DNA of 64,000 nt, from positions 1,674,001 to 1,738,000 of the forward strand of contig JBGLNJ010000001.1 in assembly GCA_041300525.1 (NCBI GenBank), read 5' to 3'. The translations under genes and the position numbers were made by a program. Shown in pieces: positions 26,057 to 35,327 of this stretch (the stretch's first letter is position 1; each line of letters opens with the position of its first letter). The notes below the pieces were generated by a model, which was not told the origin of the DNA, ran no database searches, and was given only the letters and a program-made list of their open reading frames with translations. Source of the stretch: JBGLNJ01 sp041300525. Lineage in GTDB: Bacteria; Chloroflexota; Anaerolineae; Fen-1058.

Positions 26057-27039
26057 GCCCCTCTCCCCTCTCTATCTCTATCTCCCGTCTCTATCTTCCC
26101 CGGCATGGGTAACGCCTTCTTGCTGCGTTGCGGCTTTTTCTTCGGCTCTTCCTCCGGCGGTGGAGGCGAGGCCAGCTTGTCCAAGAGCGGCTGCGCCGAC
26201 ACGAATTCCTGGCCGAACCCCATCGCCTGGGGCGACAGCCCAAAAGCCAGCCCCATCATCTGGGTAAAGTACAACACCGGCATCGAAAGATGAGTGCCAA
26301 AGTGATCGTTGGCCTGGGTCTGGTACACGTCCAGGTTCAATTGGCACATCGGGCAGAGTGTGACGATGGCATCGGCCTCGCGTGAGGCAGCGGTCGCGAT
26401 CAATTCGTAAATCAAGCCATAGGCTGTTTCGGGATTGATCTGGGGCATGTGGCCGCCGCAGCAAGCCGCTTTGAGCGGATAGTCCACCACCGTTGCGCCC
26501 AGCGCCCCCAACAGCCGGTCGAGCGCATCGGGATACTCGGGGTCGTGAGAGCCGAGTCCGCCCGGACGCACGACCAGGCAGCCATAGTAGGGCGCCAGCC
26601 GCAAGCCTCGCAACGGCTGCTTGACGTGCGCAGAGATCGCTTCACACCCTACGTCTTTGACCAGGATGTCCAGCGCATGTCGCACGCGCACCGTGCCCGG
26701 CTTGTATGACAGGCCCGCTTCCGCCAGCGCCATATTGACGTCGCTGTTCAACTGAGGACGCTCGGCCATGTGGTGTTCGGTCTTGTAGAGGTTGAGGTAA
26801 CAGGCGCTGCACGGGGCGACCAGGTCGGTCAGTCCTTTGGGAACCAGCGCCAAATTGCGAGCCAGGAGCGCATAAGCCGGCAGTGGGTCGAGCGAAAAGT
26901 ATTCGGTGGCGCCGCAGCAATTCCAATCGGGTATCTCGACCAGTTCTTGAGCCAGAACGTCGGCGACGGCTGTAAAGGACTCGCCGTAAGCAGCGGCATT
27001 TTTCTCCAACGAACAGCCCGGGTAATAAGCGTATTTCAT
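26053..27039 (-). CDS. hdrB: Heterodisulfide reductase subunit B (HdrB)
   Basis: 328 residues. Two CCG cysteine motifs bind the non-cubane Fe-S clusters that cleave disulfides: WNCCGATEYF with PCSACYLN, and YYGCLVV with AACCGGHM and LCPMCQLN. Starts MKYAYYPGCSL, the usual HdrB beginning. The start overlaps the hdrC stop by 4 bp. The C-terminal tail after residue 290 is a Pro/Glu/Lys run ending GDRDREGRGA, encoded by the hexamer repeat at 26058-26099, so it is probably an acquired extension. Confidence 0.92.
   Translation of the reverse strand: MKYAYYPGCSLEKNAAAYGESFTAVADVLAQELVEIPDWNCCGATEYFSLDPLPAYALLARNLALVPKGLTDLVAPCSACYLNLYKTEHHMAERPQLNSDVNMALAEAGLSYKPGTVRVRHALDILVKDVGCEAISAHVKQPLRGLRLAPYYGCLVVRPGGLGSHDPEYPDALDRLLGALGATVVDYPLKAACCGGHMPQINPETAYGLIYELIATAASREADAIVTLCPMCQLNLDVYQTQANDHFGTHLSMPVLYFTQMMGLAFGLSPQAMGFGQEFVSAQPLLDKLASPPPPEEEPKKKPQRSKKALPMPGKIETGDRDREGRGA
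26058..26099. repeat. (CTCTAT)n hexamer tract at the hdrB 3' end
   Basis: CTCTCCCCTCTCTATCTCTA and related units. The tract is inside the hdrB frame and encodes its last residues. Confidence 0.65.
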
Positions 27040-27617
27040 GCTCGCACTCCTGCTTCCCTGTCGCGCTGCCCGGCAATTTGCTTGGCCTTGCGCAAGACCG
27101 CCTTGAGTCCGTTCAAGTCCTTGATGCGCGTGGGCAGCAGCGCCATGCGTCCGCGTGTCAACATGCCCAATGCCATCGGCATCATGGCCACAGCCGCCAG
27201 CGGGCGATTCGTCAGATAGAACTGGGTGGCCAACCCCAGCTCAAAGCCGCGCCCGAAATTTTCCACCATGTTGATAAAAGTCTGAGAAAAGGCGGTAAAG
27301 TCGGTAGTGTATCGCTTTTCGCCGGTAGCAATGTGCTTGAGCTGATACATGATCGCCGTAATAGGAATTTGCTGCGGGCAGCGCACCGTGCAGTAATAGC
27401 AAGAGACACAAAACCAAAAAGTGTTGCTCTTGAGCACTTGTTCCCGCTGGCCGGCCATGAGCATCGCAAAGATTTCGCGCGGCGTGTGATCCATGTCCGG
27501 GCCTGAGGGGCACGATCCTCCACAGGTGCCGCACTGTAGACACAGTTTGAGCCGCTCGCCGCCCACTATCGCCGCGACCTGATCGTACAATGCCGTCTCA
27601 CTCGTTTTCTGTTTCAC
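27036..27617 (-). CDS. hdrC: Heterodisulfide reductase subunit C (HdrC)
   Basis: 193 residues with two [4Fe-4S] motifs: LCLQCGTCGGSCPSG and WFCVSCYYCTVRCPQQIP, then a helical C-terminal part. HdrC carries electrons between HdrA and HdrB. ATGA overlap with hdrB downstream. A repeat tract of about 70 bp separates it from the oxidoreductase gene upstream. Confidence 0.92.
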   Translation of the reverse strand: MKQKTSETALYDQVAAIVGGERLKLCLQCGTCGGSCPSGPDMDHTPREIFAMLMAGQREQVLKSNTFWFCVSCYYCTVRCPQQIPITAIMYQLKHIATGEKRYTTDFTAFSQTFINMVENFGRGFELGLATQFYLTNRPLAAVAMMPMALGMLTRGRMALLPTRIKDLNGLKAVLRKAKQIAGQRDREAGVRA

Positions 27618-27631
27618 GCCCTACTCCTCGC

Positions 27632-27703
27632 GGAGATAAAGAGGGGAGATAGAGATAGAGACAACAGACGAGTCTCTCTATCTCCCCTCTCTATCTCTAT
27701 CTC
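27632..27703. repeat. Long hexamer repeat tract with inverted halves before hdrC
   Basis: GAGATAAAGAGGGGAGATAG ... then CTCTCTATCTCCCCTCTCTA: the left half reads GAGATA units, the right half CTCTAT units, so the tract can fold back on itself. It fills the gap between the oxidoreductase stop and hdrC. Confidence 0.7.
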
Positions 27704-28099
27704 ACAAGAAACTTTCCAGGAATCCCGCGACTTGATCTTGCCGAAAGACCGGTCCATCGGCGCAGACGAGTTTTTCGCCCATGTTACAGCGTCCGCACTT
27801 GCCGATGCCGCAGTGCATACGCGCTTCCAACGTCGTCCACATCTGCTCGAGGCTAAAGCCCAGCTTTTTGAGCGTGAGCGAGGCAAAGTGAATCATGATC
27901 GGCGGGCCACACGTGATGGTCACGGCGTTTTGAGATAATGGCGTGACCTTTTCCAGCAACTGGGTGATCAGCCCTTCGTTGCGGCCCGCGGCCTTCCACG
28001 GCTCATCGCCCTTGTCTACTGTGAGGTGCAGTTCGGTATCGGGCGCGGATTGCCACGTCTCATACTCGTCGGTAAAGACCAGCAGTGACGGATTGCGCG
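27702..28099 (-). CDS. FAD/NAD(P)-binding oxidoreductase, C-terminal 132 residues (Hdr partner)
   Basis: From ARNPSLLVFTDEYETWQ through TITCGPPIMI to the [2Fe-2S] motif MHCGIGKCGRCNMG. This is the C-terminal half of the dihydroorotate-dehydrogenase-electron-transfer / sulfhydrogenase-gamma / AsrB-like flavoproteins that accept electrons from NAD(P)H. In FlxABCD-HdrABC systems such a subunit feeds HdrA through a MvhD-like protein. The N-terminal flavin domain is missing: at about 28100 the sequence changes into a GT39 gene in another frame. Confidence 0.8.
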
Positions 28100-28425
28100 C
28101 CGATGAGCGCCATCAACCCGGCCACCACATAATCGTACAGAGGCTCGCGGCCATAGCCGACCGTCTCGTAGATGGGGCGAGCGCCGTGCAAGATGGCGAC
28201 CGCGTCGTGGCCGTGCCCGGCCTCGTCGTGCGTCCAGCCGGGCGGGATCGCGTCGAGTTGGTACAGGCGCAGGAACGCGGCGATGAGCAGAATCGCCACG
28301 AGGAAGGACCAGTCCGTTCGGCGTGAAAACTGGACGAAGGACAAAAGACGAAAGACGAACGGGCGGTTATCGGTCCTTCGTCCTTCGTCCTTGGTTTGGT
28401 TGTTGGATGTTGATCCTGTGCCCAT
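28100..28425 (-). CDS. GT39-type glycosyltransferase, N-terminal fragment
   Basis: About 109 residues are left: a membrane helix (SFLVAILLIAAFLRLYQLD), then the GT39 catalytic loop (IPPGWTHDEAGHGHDA, with the conserved Asp-Glu) and GYGREPLYDYVVAGLMALIGA. After ALIGA the sequence jumps to the oxidoreductase at the shared bases GGCGCG. The N-terminal stretch before the helix is encoded by a tandem repeat, so the true start may be later than ATG 28423-28425. Confidence 0.65.
28328..28396. repeat. Short tandem repeats (GGACGAA / TCCTTCG)
   Basis: GGACGAAGGACAAAAGACGA and, 20 bp on, TCCTTCGTCCTTCGTCCTTG: two arms of the same heptamer in opposite sense, able to pair. They encode the non-conserved N-terminus of the GT39 fragment. 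Confidence 0.65.
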
Positions 28426-28441
28426 GCTTCGCCTGAAAGAT

Positions 28442-30796
28442 TTAAGGTGACGTGATTTCGACTGACGAGAGTATCACGCGGTCAGCGGATGCGCCAATGG
28501 GCGAGCGTACCGTCCAGCGCGTCATGGTGTCGGGCACGTACACGCCCAGTTGCAAGACATACGCCCCAGGCGTTGCATCCGGCTTGATGGGCACGCTCAC
28601 ATGCTGCACGATCATGTCGCCGATTTCCAGCCCGCGCAGCGCCGTGCCCCAACCGTCGTACTGTCCGGCAATATTCTGCTGATTATCGTCAATGACGTGC
28701 GCAAAGAACGCGAGCGAACGCCCCAACTCGCCGGTCACTCGCCAGTGTGTCGTCAGGTCGAGCGCGCCGCCCGTCGCCGCGCGGGGCGACTCGATTCGAT
28801 AGCCGATGAGCGTGAGCTTGCCGTCAAAGTTAGCCGGCAAGTCGAGGGGCGAGCCATCTGGCAACCGTGGCTGCGCAGTCGCGCGCCATTCGGCCAGGCG
28901 CGACTCGACGAGCGGGCGCGCATCTACAACGAGGGCGTCGCCGTCTTTGCGCGCGGCGGCGCGAAACGCTTTGCGCAGGCTGCGGTCGAATGGCATCGGA
29001 TCGGGCGCGATGTACCGTGCCGTGCCGCCCATGGCAAAGATGAACACATCGGGGCCTGCGGCCCACTTGACAGTGACCCGTCGCCCCGGCGTGACGCCCA
29101 GCGTTTGCGGAGAGACGTCGTATGTTGGTGTGCCGATGACGACCGCGCGGTCAACGGGCGTGCCGGGCGGATAATCTACCTTATACAACAGAATCGAATA
29201 GCCGGCGCGTGCAACAGGCGTTTTGTCACGAAAGTAGGTGTACAGGCCCTGGTCGTAGTAAAGCAGCCCTAAGCGGAGACTCGTTGCGCTGATGGCGTAC
29301 CAGCCCGGCTCTGGCGTGTAGGGGTTGAAAGAATCCATTTCCGGGTTGGAGATAAAGTGCAAAAAGCCGGGCAGCGGCCAATAGTGCACGCCGTAAACGC
29401 CAGGCAGCGCCGTGCCGAAGTAGGAAAGGTTCACCTGCTCAATCCCGTTTGTGTCCATCCACACTTTGAGCGCAGGCAAATCCTGGCCCCAGTCGAGGTT
29501 CGAATCTACCAGGATTTTGTCGGCGTTCGCCGGCCCACCTGCCAATTCATTAAAGTAACTGAGATGGTGTGGGAAGATGAGCGCAGCGCTTGCCAGTTGC
29601 CACATCAGAAGCGCAGTGACAAGGAGATAAGGTGACAAGGTGACAAGGTGACGAGGTGACGAGAACAGAGTTTTTGCGTACTCTCGGGCCGTGCCGAAAT
29701 TTGCAGTGTTTCCCGCCGCAATGATGACGAACGGCAGAACCGGCAAAATGTGACGATAGCCGATGGTCAGCGGGCTGAACATTGCGGCGGCCATCGAGAG
29801 GGCAGGGGGGATGAGCGCGGCGTAAGCGCGTTGCCCTGTGCCGCGTGCGATGCACAAAGCTACCCCTGTGACGAGCAAGATCAGCGTGGGCAAGGGGGTT
29901 TTGAGCGCAAACGTCACCGGAAAATAATACCACCAGCCGGTGCGGCTCACCTGTCCCAGCAAAAAGGTCGGATAGCCTTGCGAGTACTCTGTCCAGATTT
30001 TGATGAGGCCACGCCAATAGGTCGCCGCCGGAAGGCCGTCGCGGATTTCAAAGCCATACACAGCCCACACGACCAGGAGCGAGATGAGGCCCGCGATGAC
30101 CAGGTTCAGGAGGCGGCGAAATATCATCCGGCTTTGTGGCGGAGGGTGAATCAACGCCACCAGCACAAACATTGGCGCGAGCATCAGCCCGGTGAATTTG
30201 GTCGTCATCGCCGCGCCGGCCGCCACGCCGGCCAGGACGAGGTTCAAGCGCGTGGGCTTTTCCAGCCAGACCCACAGTCGCCACATCGCAAACGTCATGG
30301 CGGCGGCCAACCCCAAGTCGGTGGTGGACAGGCGCGAGTGAGCGATGAGGTTCGGATCAAATGCGTACAGTGCCAGCGCGAGTAATCCGGCGCTGGAACC
30401 GAACAGGTCGGTGGCCCAACGAAAGACGACTGCGCCCAATAGCACGCCAAGCGCCATAATCGGCAGGCGGCCCAGGAGCACGATCCGCACGGCCTGATCA
30501 GTGTTGGCTTGCCATAGAAACGCATCGCCAAAATCGTCTGGGATGGCATTTTGCCAGGCATCACTTTCGAGCGGGAGTTTGGGGTTCAGAAAGGCGAGCG
30601 GCAGCGCGTTCCACAGATTCACCAGCGGCGGATGCTCGGTGGCCAGGCGTGGATCGCCGGTGCGCAAGTAGGCATAGCCCGCCGCCAGGTGATACTCCTC
30701 GTCGAACGCAGCCGAGTTGGACGGCGAGCCAAGCGCAACTTGCGCGGTGAAGAGCATGAGCAGGAGTGTGGCGAGTAAGACGTGGCAGGGTTTCAA
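28442..30796 (-). CDS. GT39-family membrane glycosyltransferase with C-terminal beta domain
   Basis: 784 residues. Signal-like first helix, then the catalytic periplasmic loop FDEEYHLAAGYAYLRTGD and EHPPL (GT39/ArnT type), about eleven membrane helices, the typical DSNLDWGQDLPALKVWM, and a soluble beta-sandwich tail like that of the first gene in the window. It probably moves a sugar from a polyprenyl phosphate to protein or lipid outside the membrane. The assigned start is TTG right after a repeat tract; a later ATG (residue 14) is possible. A repeat of about 45 bp (29617-29665) adds residues between two helices. Confidence 0.8.
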   Translation of the reverse strand: MKPCHVLLATLLLMLFTAQVALGSPSNSAAFDEEYHLAAGYAYLRTGDPRLATEHPPLVNLWNALPLAFLNPKLPLESDAWQNAIPDDFGDAFLWQANTDQAVRIVLLGRLPIMALGVLLGAVVFRWATDLFGSSAGLLALALYAFDPNLIAHSRLSTTDLGLAAAMTFAMWRLWVWLEKPTRLNLVLAGVAAGAAMTTKFTGLMLAPMFVLVALIHPPPQSRMIFRRLLNLVIAGLISLLVVWAVYGFEIRDGLPAATYWRGLIKIWTEYSQGYPTFLLGQVSRTGWWYYFPVTFALKTPLPTLILLVTGVALCIARGTGQRAYAALIPPALSMAAAMFSPLTIGYRHILPVLPFVIIAAGNTANFGTAREYAKTLFSSPRHLVTLSPYLLVTALLMWQLASAALIFPHHLSYFNELAGGPANADKILVDSNLDWGQDLPALKVWMDTNGIEQVNLSYFGTALPGVYGVHYWPLPGFLHFISNPEMDSFNPYTPEPGWYAISATSLRLGLLYYDQGLYTYFRDKTPVARAGYSILLYKVDYPPGTPVDRAVVIGTPTYDVSPQTLGVTPGRRVTVKWAAGPDVFIFAMGGTARYIAPDPMPFDRSLRKAFRAAARKDGDALVVDARPLVESRLAEWRATAQPRLPDGSPLDLPANFDGKLTLIGYRIESPRAATGGALDLTTHWRVTGELGRSLAFFAHVIDDNQQNIAGQYDGWGTALRGLEIGDMIVQHVSVPIKPDATPGAYVLQLGVYVPDTMTRWTVRSPIGASADRVILSSVEITSP
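29617..29665. repeat. In-frame tandem repeat (AAGGTGAC)n in the GT39 gene
   Basis: GTGACAAGG / ATAAGGTGACAAGGTGACAA / GGTGACGAGGTGACGAG: an 8-9 bp unit that keeps the minus-strand frame open and encodes RHLVTLSPYLLVT. Confidence 0.65.
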
Positions 30797-30836
30797 ATCT
30801 CAAGTCTCAAATCTCAAATCTCTAATCTCAAATCCC
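30796..30836. repeat. Heptamer repeat (AATCTCA)n upstream of the GT39 gene
   Basis: TCAAATCTCAAGTCTCAAAT, continued as further TCTCAAATC units, directly before the TTG start. It may supply GAGATT as a weak ribosome-binding sequence. Confidence 0.6.
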
Positions 30837-30868
30837 ATCATACCGCAGAGGGGAGAGGTTGACAAGGC

Positions 30869-30959
30869 CAGGGCTGTTCAGTTCTCAGTTTCGCCGCGAT
30901 GCCCGCCGATCAAATCGTCGGGCGCGAGCGCAGAGCGACTTTAGAACTGAACAGCCCTG
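30869..30959. mobile_element. 91-bp MITE with perfect 17-bp terminal inverted repeats
   Basis: CAGGGCTGTTCAGTTCT (30869-30885) and its exact complement AGAACTGAACAGCCCTG (30943-30959) enclose 57 bp without an ORF. The 10-bp sequence TTGACAAGGC flanks it on both sides (30859-30868 and 30960-30969), a target-site duplication of the length made by IS4-type elements. The ends differ from those of the IS at 33168-34364, so that IS is not its source. Confidence 0.85.
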
Positions 30960-30976
30960 TTGACAAGGCGAAAGCA

Positions 30977-31004
30977 AAAGGCCCCTCGAATGTGAGGGGC
31001 CTTT
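30977..31004 (-). terminator. groEL terminator
   Basis: Arms AAAGGCCCCTC (30977-30987) and GAGGGGCCTTT (30994-31004), continued by T-rich sequence on the minus strand. The MITE's right flank lies 8 bp away. Confidence 0.85.
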
Positions 31005-31051
31005 CCATCCGCTATAGGGATAGCGGCCTTCCGATTTACGACTTTTGAATT

Positions 31052-32689
<1,638 letters not shown>

Positions 32690-32700
32690 TTTTTACTCTC

Positions 32701-33009
32701 CTATTTCTCCACGATTGCCAGAATGTCGCTCTCTTTGAGAATGAGCAACTTTTTGTCTTCGATCTTGACTTCGGTGCCGGCGTACTTGGCGTACAGCACG
32801 GTGTCACCCTTCTTGACGTCCATGGGGATGAGCTTGCCATCCTCGTCGCGGCGACCGGGGCCTATGGCGAGGATTTCGCCTTCCTGGGGCTTTTCCTTGG
32901 CCGTTTCCGGCAGAATAATACCGCTGGCGGTCCGTTCTTCTTTCTCGGACGGTTCAACCACCACGCGGTCGCCCAATGGTTTGAGATTGAGCTTAAACTT
33001 GCTTGCCAT
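32701..33009 (-). CDS. groES: Co-chaperonin GroES (10 kDa)
   Basis: 102 residues from ATG 33007-33009, with GGAGGACAAACA upstream. The frame to 33147 would include the promoter and operator and is rejected. PLGDRVVVEPSEKEERTASGIILPETA is the mobile loop region, and GDTVLYAKYAGTEVKIEDKKLLIL the rest of the beta-barrel. It caps GroEL. Confidence 0.96.
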   Translation of the reverse strand: MASKFKLNLKPLGDRVVVEPSEKEERTASGIILPETAKEKPQEGEILAIGPGRRDEDGKLIPMDVKKGDTVLYAKYAGTEVKIEDKKLLILKESDILAIVEK

Positions 33010-33056
33010 TGTTTGTCCTCCTGGAATGTGATTTTGTTCTTCTAAACAAGTGTCGG

Positions 33057-33083
33057 TTAGCACTCTCGCATCGAGAGTGCTAA
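33057..33083. promoter_or_regulatory. CIRCE operator (HrcA binding site)
   Basis: Perfect TTAGCACTC (33057-33065), 9-bp spacer, GAGTGCTAA (33075-33083); the repeat extends by GTCGG/CCGAC on the outside. It sits between the promoter and groES, so the HrcA repressor is expected to control the operon by heat shock. Confidence 0.97.
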
Positions 33084-33091
33084 CCGACCTA

Positions 33092-33120
33092 AATATACCA
33101 CACGCCGCGCGGCTTGTCAA
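33092..33120 (-). promoter_or_regulatory. groESL promoter
   Basis: Minus strand TTGACA (33115-33120), 17 bp, TATATT (33092-33097), directly upstream of CIRCE. Confidence 0.85.
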
Positions 33121-33167
33121 GGCCAAGCGCCTGGTGATTGCCCACATCTCTGTTTCTCCTCGTCGTC

Positions 33168-34364
33168 TTCACTACCGGACACTTTTTGATTGACCATTTT
33201 TGCGGTATGCTTCTGTCCAAACTCGCCGCAGGAGCCTACCATGAGCGACAATGTTCGGATTTATCGGGCGGTTCGGACCGCCCTTGAACAATTGTATCCG
33301 ACCGAGCCACACGGGAATCTGGCTCGTCATCTGAACACATTGGCCGGGCTGGTCAGCGGCATCGTGGGCAGTCGCCGTACTAACTTGCCGGACATTGCCA
33401 AGCATGCCCCTGACCGCACAAAGCCGGAGAGTCGAGTCAAGCGATTCTCGCGGTGGGTGGACAACGAGGGCATCGAGTTCGAGACCTACTTTCTGCCCTT
33501 TGCGGAGGCCATCCTGGCGCGCTGGGCGGCCTGGCCGTTGGTATTGGTCATGGATGGCAGCGTGGTAGGGCGCGGATGTGTGACCTTGATGCTGAGTGTG
33601 GTCTACCAGCGTCGGGCGTTGCCGATCGCGTGGATCGTGATCCAAGGTCGGAAAGGGCACTTTTCCGAAGACATGCATCTGGCCTTGGTGAAACAAGTGC
33701 AAGCGTGGGTCCCAGAAGGGGCACAGGTCATTTTCCTGGGCGATGGCGAGGTCGATGGGACGCAACTACTGGCCACCCTCAACGAGTGGGGCTGGCACTA
33801 TGCCTGTCGCACGGCCAAGAATGCGGTGTTGTCTATCGCCGGAGCCGAGTTTGACTATCAAGACTTGACCGTTCAACGAGGCGAAGTCTGGGGCATCTCG
33901 CAGGTGGCCTTCACGCAGAAAGCCTATGGCCCGGTGCTGGCCGTCGCTTGGTGGGAAGAAGACGAAAAAGAACCAGTGTACTTGGTCTCGAATTTGACCT
34001 ACGTCAATGAAGTCTGTCGCTGCGCGCTGCGTGCCAAACGCTTCCACATCGAGACCCTGTTCTCGGACCAGAAGAGCCGTGGCTTTCATCTGCACAAGAG
34101 TCATCTGTCTGATCCGGTCCGCTTGTCGCGCTTGATGATCGCGGCGGCGCTGGCTTACCTCTGGATGATTTTCCTGGGCGCGTTGGCGGTCCAGGAGGAT
34201 TGGGTCAAAATCATCCATCGGACGGACCGCTGCGATTTGAGTTTGTTTCAATTGGGTTTGGCTTTGCTGGGGCATTTTTTGAATGAGGAGCGATTCATTC
34301 CCGTTGCGTTCAATGTGCTGGAAGCGATTGGCGTTGTCTGCGTGTAAAAGTGTCTGGTAGTGAA
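33168..34364 (+). mobile_element. IS4-family insertion sequence
   Basis: Terminal inverted repeats TTCACTACCGGACACTTTT (33168-33186) and AAAAGTGTCTGGTAGTGAA (34346-34364) match at 18 of 19 positions and enclose one transposase gene. Length is about 1.2 kb. No direct repeat is visible at the flanks, so it is either old or the flanks were rearranged. Confidence 0.85.
33241..34347 (+). CDS. IS4-family DDE transposase
   Basis: 368 residues from ATG 33241 (AGGAG six bases upstream). RNase H-like DDE residues: Asp in VLVMDGSVVG, Asp in IFLGDGEVDG, and Glu in RFHIETLFSDQKSRGFHLHKS, which is the YREK-type signature of IS4-like transposases. The frame appears intact, so the element may be active. Confidence 0.9.
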   Translation: MSDNVRIYRAVRTALEQLYPTEPHGNLARHLNTLAGLVSGIVGSRRTNLPDIAKHAPDRTKPESRVKRFSRWVDNEGIEFETYFLPFAEAILARWAAWPLVLVMDGSVVGRGCVTLMLSVVYQRRALPIAWIVIQGRKGHFSEDMHLALVKQVQAWVPEGAQVIFLGDGEVDGTQLLATLNEWGWHYACRTAKNAVLSIAGAEFDYQDLTVQRGEVWGISQVAFTQKAYGPVLAVAWWEEDEKEPVYLVSNLTYVNEVCRCALRAKRFHIETLFSDQKSRGFHLHKSHLSDPVRLSRLMIAAALAYLWMIFLGALAVQEDWVKIIHRTDRCDLSLFQLGLALLGHFLNEERFIPVAFNVLEAIGVVCV

Positions 34365-34367
34365 AGT

Positions 34368-34510
34368 CAAAACGGGAATTGCTGGTCTACGATGGCAAGC
34401 TCATCAACTCGTGTCGCATGGACGAATACCGGTTGTTCGGCGGATTCCTCTCCGTGGTCACGCGGGAAAAGGTCGAGGAGACCGCAGACGTGCTACCTCT
34501 GCCAGTTTAG
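34368..34510 (+). pseudogene. 44-residue C-terminal gene remnant beside the IS
   Basis: Directly after the right end of the IS, a frame without start reads ELLVYDGKLINSCRMDEYR, then LFGGFLSVVTREKVEETADV and TAG at 34508-34510. It looks like the end of a real protein cut by the insertion. The other half is not visible at the IS left flank. Family not recognised. Confidence 0.4.
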
Positions 34511-34526
34511 CCAAGTCTAAGATAAT

Positions 34527-34544
34527 TGATTGAACGTTCAATCA
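34527..34544. promoter_or_regulatory. TetR-type palindromic operator
   Basis: Perfect 18-bp palindrome TGATTGAAC/GTTCAATCA upstream of the tetR promoter. Such sites are typical of TetR/AcrR-family autoregulation. Confidence 0.7.
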
Positions 34545-34587
34545 GTGTATTACACCAAGAACAAACCTTTGTCAAGCGCGACAAGCC

Positions 34588-34616
34588 TTGACAAATCTAG
34601 GTTTTATTGTTATACT
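34588..34616 (+). promoter_or_regulatory. tetR promoter
   Basis: TTGACA (34588-34593), 17 bp, TATACT (34611-34616), 43 bp before the start codon. Confidence 0.75.
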
Positions 34617-34659
34617 TACGGAAAGTTTACACATGCTATAAGTTTATACAGGGTGTACA

Positions 34660-35274
34660 ATGACGCTATCCCTTCGCGACACTAAACGTTCCCTCACTGA
34701 ACAGACAATCGTGGAAAAAGCAATTGCTCTGTTCAAAGAACGCGGTTTCGATCAAGTCTCGATCAAACAGATCGCAAAGGCGGCGGTCGTCAGTGAAAAA
34801 ACGGTGTTCAACTATTTCCCATACAAAGAGCTGATTGTGCTGGCCGGGGCGCAGCCACAGTTGAATGCTTTGATGGACACCATCCAGAAGCAAATTGACG
34901 AGATCACAGAGCCGACCGAAGTCTTGCGCAACTTTAGCATGAGCCTGGCCGAGTTGTGCATCTCTGACCCCGCCATGATCGCGGTCGTCGTTTCGGAAAT
35001 GCTGACGCTCGACCCGGAGCGGTTGGCGAAGGCGATGCGCTACATCCCCGACCCGAACCCGCCGATCCGCACCGTGATGACGCTGGCGCGCGCGCAGGGC
35101 AAGTTGCGGCCCGAGATCGGCGTCGAATACGCCACCGAGTTTTTTTTGAGCAGTGTGCTGAACAGCATCCGCACTTATTTTGCTTCGGGGCACATTGACA
35201 AGGTGCGCCCGATGCTCAACGTCACGCTAGAGATTTTTCTCTACGGCGCGTTTATTCCACTGGCAGCCAAGTGA
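34660..35274 (+). CDS. TetR/AcrR-family transcriptional regulator
   Basis: 204 residues. N-terminal helix-turn-helix: IVEKAIALFKERGFDQVSIKQIAK then VSEKTVFNYFPYKELIVL, the classic TetR pattern. The C-terminal ligand domain is variable and the ligand cannot be told. Probably represses itself through the palindrome at 34527-34544. The next gene is 54 bp downstream and has its own ribosome-binding site, so it may be in the same unit. Confidence 0.9.
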   Translation: MTLSLRDTKRSLTEQTIVEKAIALFKERGFDQVSIKQIAKAAVVSEKTVFNYFPYKELIVLAGAQPQLNALMDTIQKQIDEITEPTEVLRNFSMSLAELCISDPAMIAVVVSEMLTLDPERLAKAMRYIPDPNPPIRTVMTLARAQGKLRPEIGVEYATEFFLSSVLNSIRTYFASGHIDKVRPMLNVTLEIFLYGAFIPLAAK

Positions 35275-35327
35275 CAGCGCCCGGAGAGCGATAGGCTACC
35301 GGGAGAATAGCCGCAAAGGAGGCGACT

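Noticed and set aside
27632..27703. Repeat tract considered as a CRISPR array
   Set aside because: Units are 6-8 bp with no unique spacers, and no cas gene is present in the window.
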